Below, one piece after another: positions 4,525 through 5,163 of a DNA stretch of 5,163 nucleotides. Each line of letters starts with the position of its first letter. Positions within the stretch are counted from its first letter, which is position 1. Under the pieces are notes generated by a model. The model was not told the origin of the DNA, made no database searches, and worked only from the letters and a program-made list of their open reading frames with translations. The translations under genes were made by a program, and so were the position numbers. Location of the stretch: contig CALEZJ010000159.1 in NCBI GenBank assembly GCA_937927885.1, positions 1 through 5,163 of the forward strand. Direction: 5' to 3'. The DNA comes from an uncultured Paracoccaceae bacterium (GTDB lineage Bacteria; Pseudomonadota; Alphaproteobacteria; Rhodobacterales; Rhodobacteraceae).

Positions 4525-5163
4525 ATGGCACTGTTCCCCTTTGGCCGCAAGGCCGCGACCCCTGTGGATTCGGGCCCGGACGCGCTGGCCGCGTTCCTGA
4601 ACGGCTACTCGATCGAGGTGATGCCGCGCACCGCCGAAAAGATCGAAGATTTCCGGACACTTCTGCCCGCAGGCACGCGGGTCTACATCGCCCATCTCGA
4701 CGGCACCCCGATCGAGGATATGGTCGCCACTGCCCGTCGCATCCGCGCCGAGGGGTTCGACCCGATGCCGCATTTCCCGGCCCGCATCATCGCCAACAAG
4801 GCGACGCTGCTCGACTGGGTCGCCCGCTATCGGGGCGAGGCGGATGTGAAGCAGGGGCTGATCCTGGCCGGCGGCGTGTCGCAGCCGGTGGGCGACTTTC
4901 ATTCGTCGATGCAGCTTCTGGAATCGGGGGCATTTGACGGGTTCGAACGTCTGCATGTCGCTGGTCACCCGGAAGGCAACAGGGATATCGACCCCGATGG
5001 GTCTGACCGCATGGTCACCGAAGCCGCGCGCTGGAAAACCGCCTTTGCCCAGCGCACCGATGCGAAGATGGCCATGGCCACGCAATTCTGCTTCGAGGCT
5101 GGCCCGGTTATCGACTGGGTGGACGGCCTTGGCCGCGCGGGCATCGCCCTGCCGGTGCATATC
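4525..5163 (+). CDS. methylenetetrahydrofolate reductase-like protein (MetF family, divergent), N-terminal 213 residues
   Basis: I translated 213 codons to the window edge; the frame stays open, and the family is about 290-310 residues long. The MTHFR TIM-barrel, FAD-dependent, interconverts 5,10-methylene- and 5-methyl-tetrahydrofolate. The segments that align with E. coli MetF, as I recall it, are SIEVMPRT (29-36) with E31 at the catalytic Glu28 position, MPHFPAR (81-87) matching A-P-H-L, LILAGG (112-117), VAGHPEGN (145-152) matching the A-Y-P-E-x-H loop, and ATQFCFE (185-191) matching I-T-Q-F-F-F-D, with Q187 at the Gln183 position. One key difference is visible: the R-G-D segment holding Asp120 in E. 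coli reads G-G-V here (116-118), with the nearest Asp at 124. It may therefore be a specialised enzyme, perhaps acting in methyl-THF oxidation rather than methionine synthesis. It is probably co-transcribed with the small 'virulence factor'-domain gene. Confidence 0.85.
   Translation, partial: MALFPFGRKAATPVDSGPDALAAFLNGYSIEVMPRTAEKIEDFRTLLPAGTRVYIAHLDGTPIEDMVATARRIRAEGFDPMPHFPARIIANKATLLDWVARYRGEADVKQGLILAGGVSQPVGDFHSSMQLLESGAFDGFERLHVAGHPEGNRDIDPDGSDRMVTEAARWKTAFAQRTDAKMAMATQFCFEAGPVIDWVDGLGRAGIALPVHI

Noticed and set aside
4465..5160. A 231-codon open frame on the minus strand opposite the MTHFR-like gene
   Set aside because: It is an in-register shadow of a gene with recognisable MetF motifs; the translation is Arg/His-rich and unlike known families.

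Overview
The window is GC-rich chromosomal DNA. It carries seven protein genes in two divergent groups and no RNA genes, insertion sequences or CRISPR arrays that I can see. It looks like an alphaproteobacterium, most likely Rhodobacterales (the Paracoccus/Rhodobacter/Roseobacter group). The reasons are codon usage strongly biased to G/C third positions, a Ppx/GppA-family gene directly upstream of rlmE, a small Omp25-type outer-membrane barrel, and a 'virulence factor'-domain small protein next to a methylenetetrahydrofolate-reductase-like gene. This assignment is inference from family knowledge; no database was searched.

Left part (1-3158, minus strand): a tightly packed leftward operon. In transcription order it is a Ppx/GppA-family phosphatase (start 3158), rlmE (23S rRNA U2552 2'-O-methyltransferase), a LysR-type regulator, and an HSL-family alpha/beta hydrolase that runs off the left edge. 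The junctions are 12 nt, 3 nt and a 4-nt ATGA overlap, so the four genes are probably one transcript with translational coupling. The first two are housekeeping functions (polyphosphate/(p)ppGpp metabolism and ribosome maturation). The last two look like an accessory regulator/enzyme pair appended to them.

Middle (3159-3385): a 227-bp divergent intergenic region with candidate promoters for both directions. To its right, at 3386-4051 (+), is an outer-membrane beta-barrel protein with a signal peptide and a proline-rich linker. It is followed by an 11-bp stem-loop (4069-4095) whose two G-U pairs favour the plus-strand RNA.

Right part (4188-5163, plus strand): a two-gene operon, cut by the window end. 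A 106-residue protein with the 'Virulence_fact'-type domain is followed 16 nt later by the N-terminal 213 residues of a divergent methylenetetrahydrofolate-reductase-like enzyme. This pair is the part of the window whose biology is least explained: the small protein has no established function, and the MetF-like enzyme keeps the catalytic Glu position but lacks the usual Asp of the R-G-D segment. No clearly new multi-gene system is evident beyond this pair. Several very long open frames on the opposite strands are codon-register shadows of these genes and are not annotated.
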